Part shown: one piece after another, positions 6,277-7,119 of the stretch
Layout of the letters: the number at the start of each line of letters is the position of its first letter
How positions within the stretch are numbered: position 1 is the first letter of the stretch
Program-made: the position numbers and the translations under genes
Assembly: GCA_964544485.1 (NCBI GenBank)
Contig: CAZJBH010000030.1
Span: 1-7,119, forward strand
Length of the DNA stretch: 7,119 nucleotides
Direction of reading: 5' to 3'
DNA from: CAZJBH01 sp964544485
Lineage (GTDB): Bacteria; Patescibacteriota; Minisyncoccia; Portnoybacterales; UBA2143
Notes under the pieces: generated by a model
Databases searched by the model: none
What the model was told of the DNA's origin: nothing
The model's input: only the letters and a program-made list of their open reading frames with translations

Positions 6277-6627
6277 TTAAAAAAATAATTGCCAAAGAAT
6301 AAAAAACGGAGCAAATAGCCAAAATAATAAAACAGCCAGCCATAAAACTAAATACAAAAACAAAACCAGTAAACGCCAGCTTATTTGCCAAAAATGGGCA
6401 ATTAGGCTGAGCAAATAAGCGTCCCAGCCGCGCTGATTATACATTGGCTTAAAAAAACTGCGCAGAATAATCAATGTGCCGGAAACACGCCAGGCGTATT
6501 TTAATTGGGACAAACAAAAAAGAGCCGCTTTCTTAAACCCGCGGCTATACCACCAAATTGGAAAATATAAAATCTCCCAAAAAGCGTCTAAAAATATGCT
6601 TTTAATAACTAGTTTATAAGTTTCCAT
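6277..6627 (-). CDS. Small Trp-rich membrane protein of unknown function
   Basis: This 116-residue protein has no function I can assign. Ten of its residues are Trp. The N-terminal half is amphipathic with blocks that look conserved: FWEILYFPIWWYSRG (16-30), LKYAWRVSG (42-50) and FFKPMYNQRGWDAYLLS (58-74). The C-terminal third (about 84-115) is one long or two closely packed membrane helices made almost only of Leu, Trp, Phe and Val. The overall shape, a Trp-rich interfacial region followed by a C-terminal membrane segment, suggests peripheral or re-entrant membrane contact; that is inference. From memory, similar small proteins often sit beside membrane-anchored Clp-like ATPases in Patescibacteria, which would suggest a shared complex. 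The gene is 4 bases after the receiver stop and 3 bases before the Clp-like start, with no room for a promoter. Confidence 0.75.
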   Translation of the reverse strand: METYKLVIKSIFLDAFWEILYFPIWWYSRGFKKAALFCLSQLKYAWRVSGTLIILRSFFKPMYNQRGWDAYLLSLIAHFWQISWRLLVLFLYLVLWLAVLLFWLFAPFFILWQLFF

Positions 6628-6631
6628 TAAA

Positions 6632-7054
6632 TTACAAAGCTACTTTCTTAATCCTTTTTTCAAAAAAATCTCTTAATAAATTGCCGTTAATGGACTTTGA
6701 AACTCTTTGAACATATTCATCCAAGTGCTCTTTATATCTTCTCTTTGCCAGAAAGTGCTCACAGCCTATTTCGTAAGCTTGCTCGGTGATTGAATCATCA
6801 TCGCAAGAGCTCAATATAATCGAGGGGATGGATTTGGCCTTGGTGGATTTCAAGACTTCAAGTCCTTCAGTTCGCTCCTTTAGGCTCATGTCAATAATCG
6901 CCAAATCGATTTTTTGCGTTTTTAGGATGGAGCTTGCCTCTGAGGCATTTTCGGCCTCCACAACGACTCCATGCTTAAGCAAGACGTCTCTAATGCCAAG
7001 TCTGAAGTATTTGTCGTCTTCAACCAAAAGAATGCTCATGCGCTTGTTTTCCAT
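6632..7054 (-). CDS. Stand-alone response-regulator receiver protein
   Basis: This is a CheY-like receiver of 140 residues with no output domain. All receiver landmarks are present: the acidic pocket Glu12-Asp13-Asp14 in SILLVEDD, the phospho-acceptor Asp55 in LAIIDMSL, Ser82 at the end of strand 4 (IILSS), and Lys104 in HFLAKRRY. After it comes a 30-residue helical, basic tail (EYVQRVSKSINGNLLRDFFEKRIKK). No histidine kinase is in the window, so its phosphodonor is unknown. The ORF can be extended to a TTG at 7090, but that TTG is the -35 box of a near-perfect promoter whose -10 lies inside the extension. The start is therefore the ATG at 7054, or possibly the ATG at 7039 (MSILLVEDD). With the first choice the mRNA is essentially leaderless. 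Base composition is higher in GC than the neighbours. It is the first gene of the operon. Confidence 0.88.
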   Translation of the reverse strand: MENKRMSILLVEDDKYFRLGIRDVLLKHGVVVEAENASEASSILKTQKIDLAIIDMSLKERTEGLEVLKSTKAKSIPSIILSSCDDDSITEQAYEIGCEHFLAKRRYKEHLDEYVQRVSKSINGNLLRDFFEKRIKKVAL

Positions 7055-7061
7055 GCCATAT

Positions 7062-7090
7062 ATTATAGTTCCAGTCCTATTCGGTTTCAA
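7062..7090 (-). promoter_or_regulatory. Sigma-70-type promoter of the receiver-Clp-dnaX operon
   Basis: On the minus strand TTGAAA (7085-7090, five of six to consensus) and a perfect TATAAT (7062-7067) are separated by exactly 17 bases. The predicted start is near 7055, at or one base before the ATG at 7054, so the first mRNA would be leaderless or nearly so. The gaps downstream as far as the tRNA are too short to hold another full promoter, although one inside a coding region cannot be excluded, so this site probably serves the whole unit. Confidence 0.75.
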
Positions 7091-7093
7091 AAT

Positions 7094-7116
7094 AAATATT
7101 CCAATTCGGAATATTT
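7094..7116. repeat. 9-bp inverted repeat just upstream of the operon promoter
   Basis: AAATATTCC (7094-7102) and GGAATATTT (7108-7116) are exact reverse complements around the spacer AATTC. The repeat begins three bases upstream of the -35 box and is centred about 50 bases upstream of the predicted transcription start. That position suits an activator or repressor dimer. The arms are AT-rich, so as an RNA hairpin it would be weak and is not a convincing terminator for an upstream gene. Confidence 0.5.
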
Positions 7117-7119
7117 TAC

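Noticed and set aside
1..7119. CRISPR array, insertion sequence, phage or toxin-antitoxin module
   Set aside because: There are no spaced direct repeats, no transposase or integrase motifs and no terminal inverted repeats flanking a gene. The NYN-domain protein has PIN-like residues but its neighbour is a GNAT enzyme of ordinary length; GNAT toxins of the TacT type pair with a small RHH antitoxin, which is absent here.

Overview
The window looks like a piece of a small, AT-rich bacterial genome, most likely from the Patescibacteria (CPR, Parcubacteria-like). This is an inference from gene content and style: very tight gene packing, few Shine-Dalgarno sequences, a short DnaX, a membrane-anchored degenerate Clp-type ATPase beside a small Trp-rich membrane protein, and GtrA-like and NYN-domain proteins. 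No taxonomic marker such as rRNA is present. Every gene I can support is on the minus strand, so the layout below runs from high to low coordinates.

Main transcription unit (about 7055 down to 1797, possibly on to 775). A near-consensus promoter (-35 at 7085-7090, -10 at 7062-7067, 17-base spacer) with a 9-bp inverted repeat just upstream of it drives a stand-alone response-regulator receiver. This is followed, with gaps of 4, 3, 20 and 2 bases, by a 116-residue Trp-rich membrane protein, a large Clp/HSP100-like protein with an N-terminal membrane anchor, a GtrA-family membrane protein, and dnaX (clamp-loader subunit). The dnaX stop codon lies inside a tRNA-Gln(UUG) gene, a 10-base same-strand overlap. 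The Clp-like gene is interrupted by ten Ns (5392-5401), an assembly gap, so it appears as two ORFs. Its first ATPase domain has lost the Walker residues and both pore loops lack the aromatic residue, while the second ATPase domain keeps its catalytic residues.

Second block (1766-775). A GNAT acetyltransferase and an NYN-domain (PIN-like nuclease) protein, 2 bases apart, follow the tRNA with no obvious promoter. They are probably read through from the tRNA or served by a weak promoter I cannot identify. A hairpin between the tRNA and the acetyltransferase contains the acetyltransferase ribosome binding site. The block ends at a strong hairpin (748-789) with A and T tracts on both sides.

Intergenic region 582-774. 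It holds two terminator-like hairpins, a consensus TTGACA on the plus strand that may start a very short antisense RNA, and an extended -10 promoter for the last gene. That gene is a DUF2238/YjdF-like integral membrane protein whose C-terminal end runs off the window at base 1.
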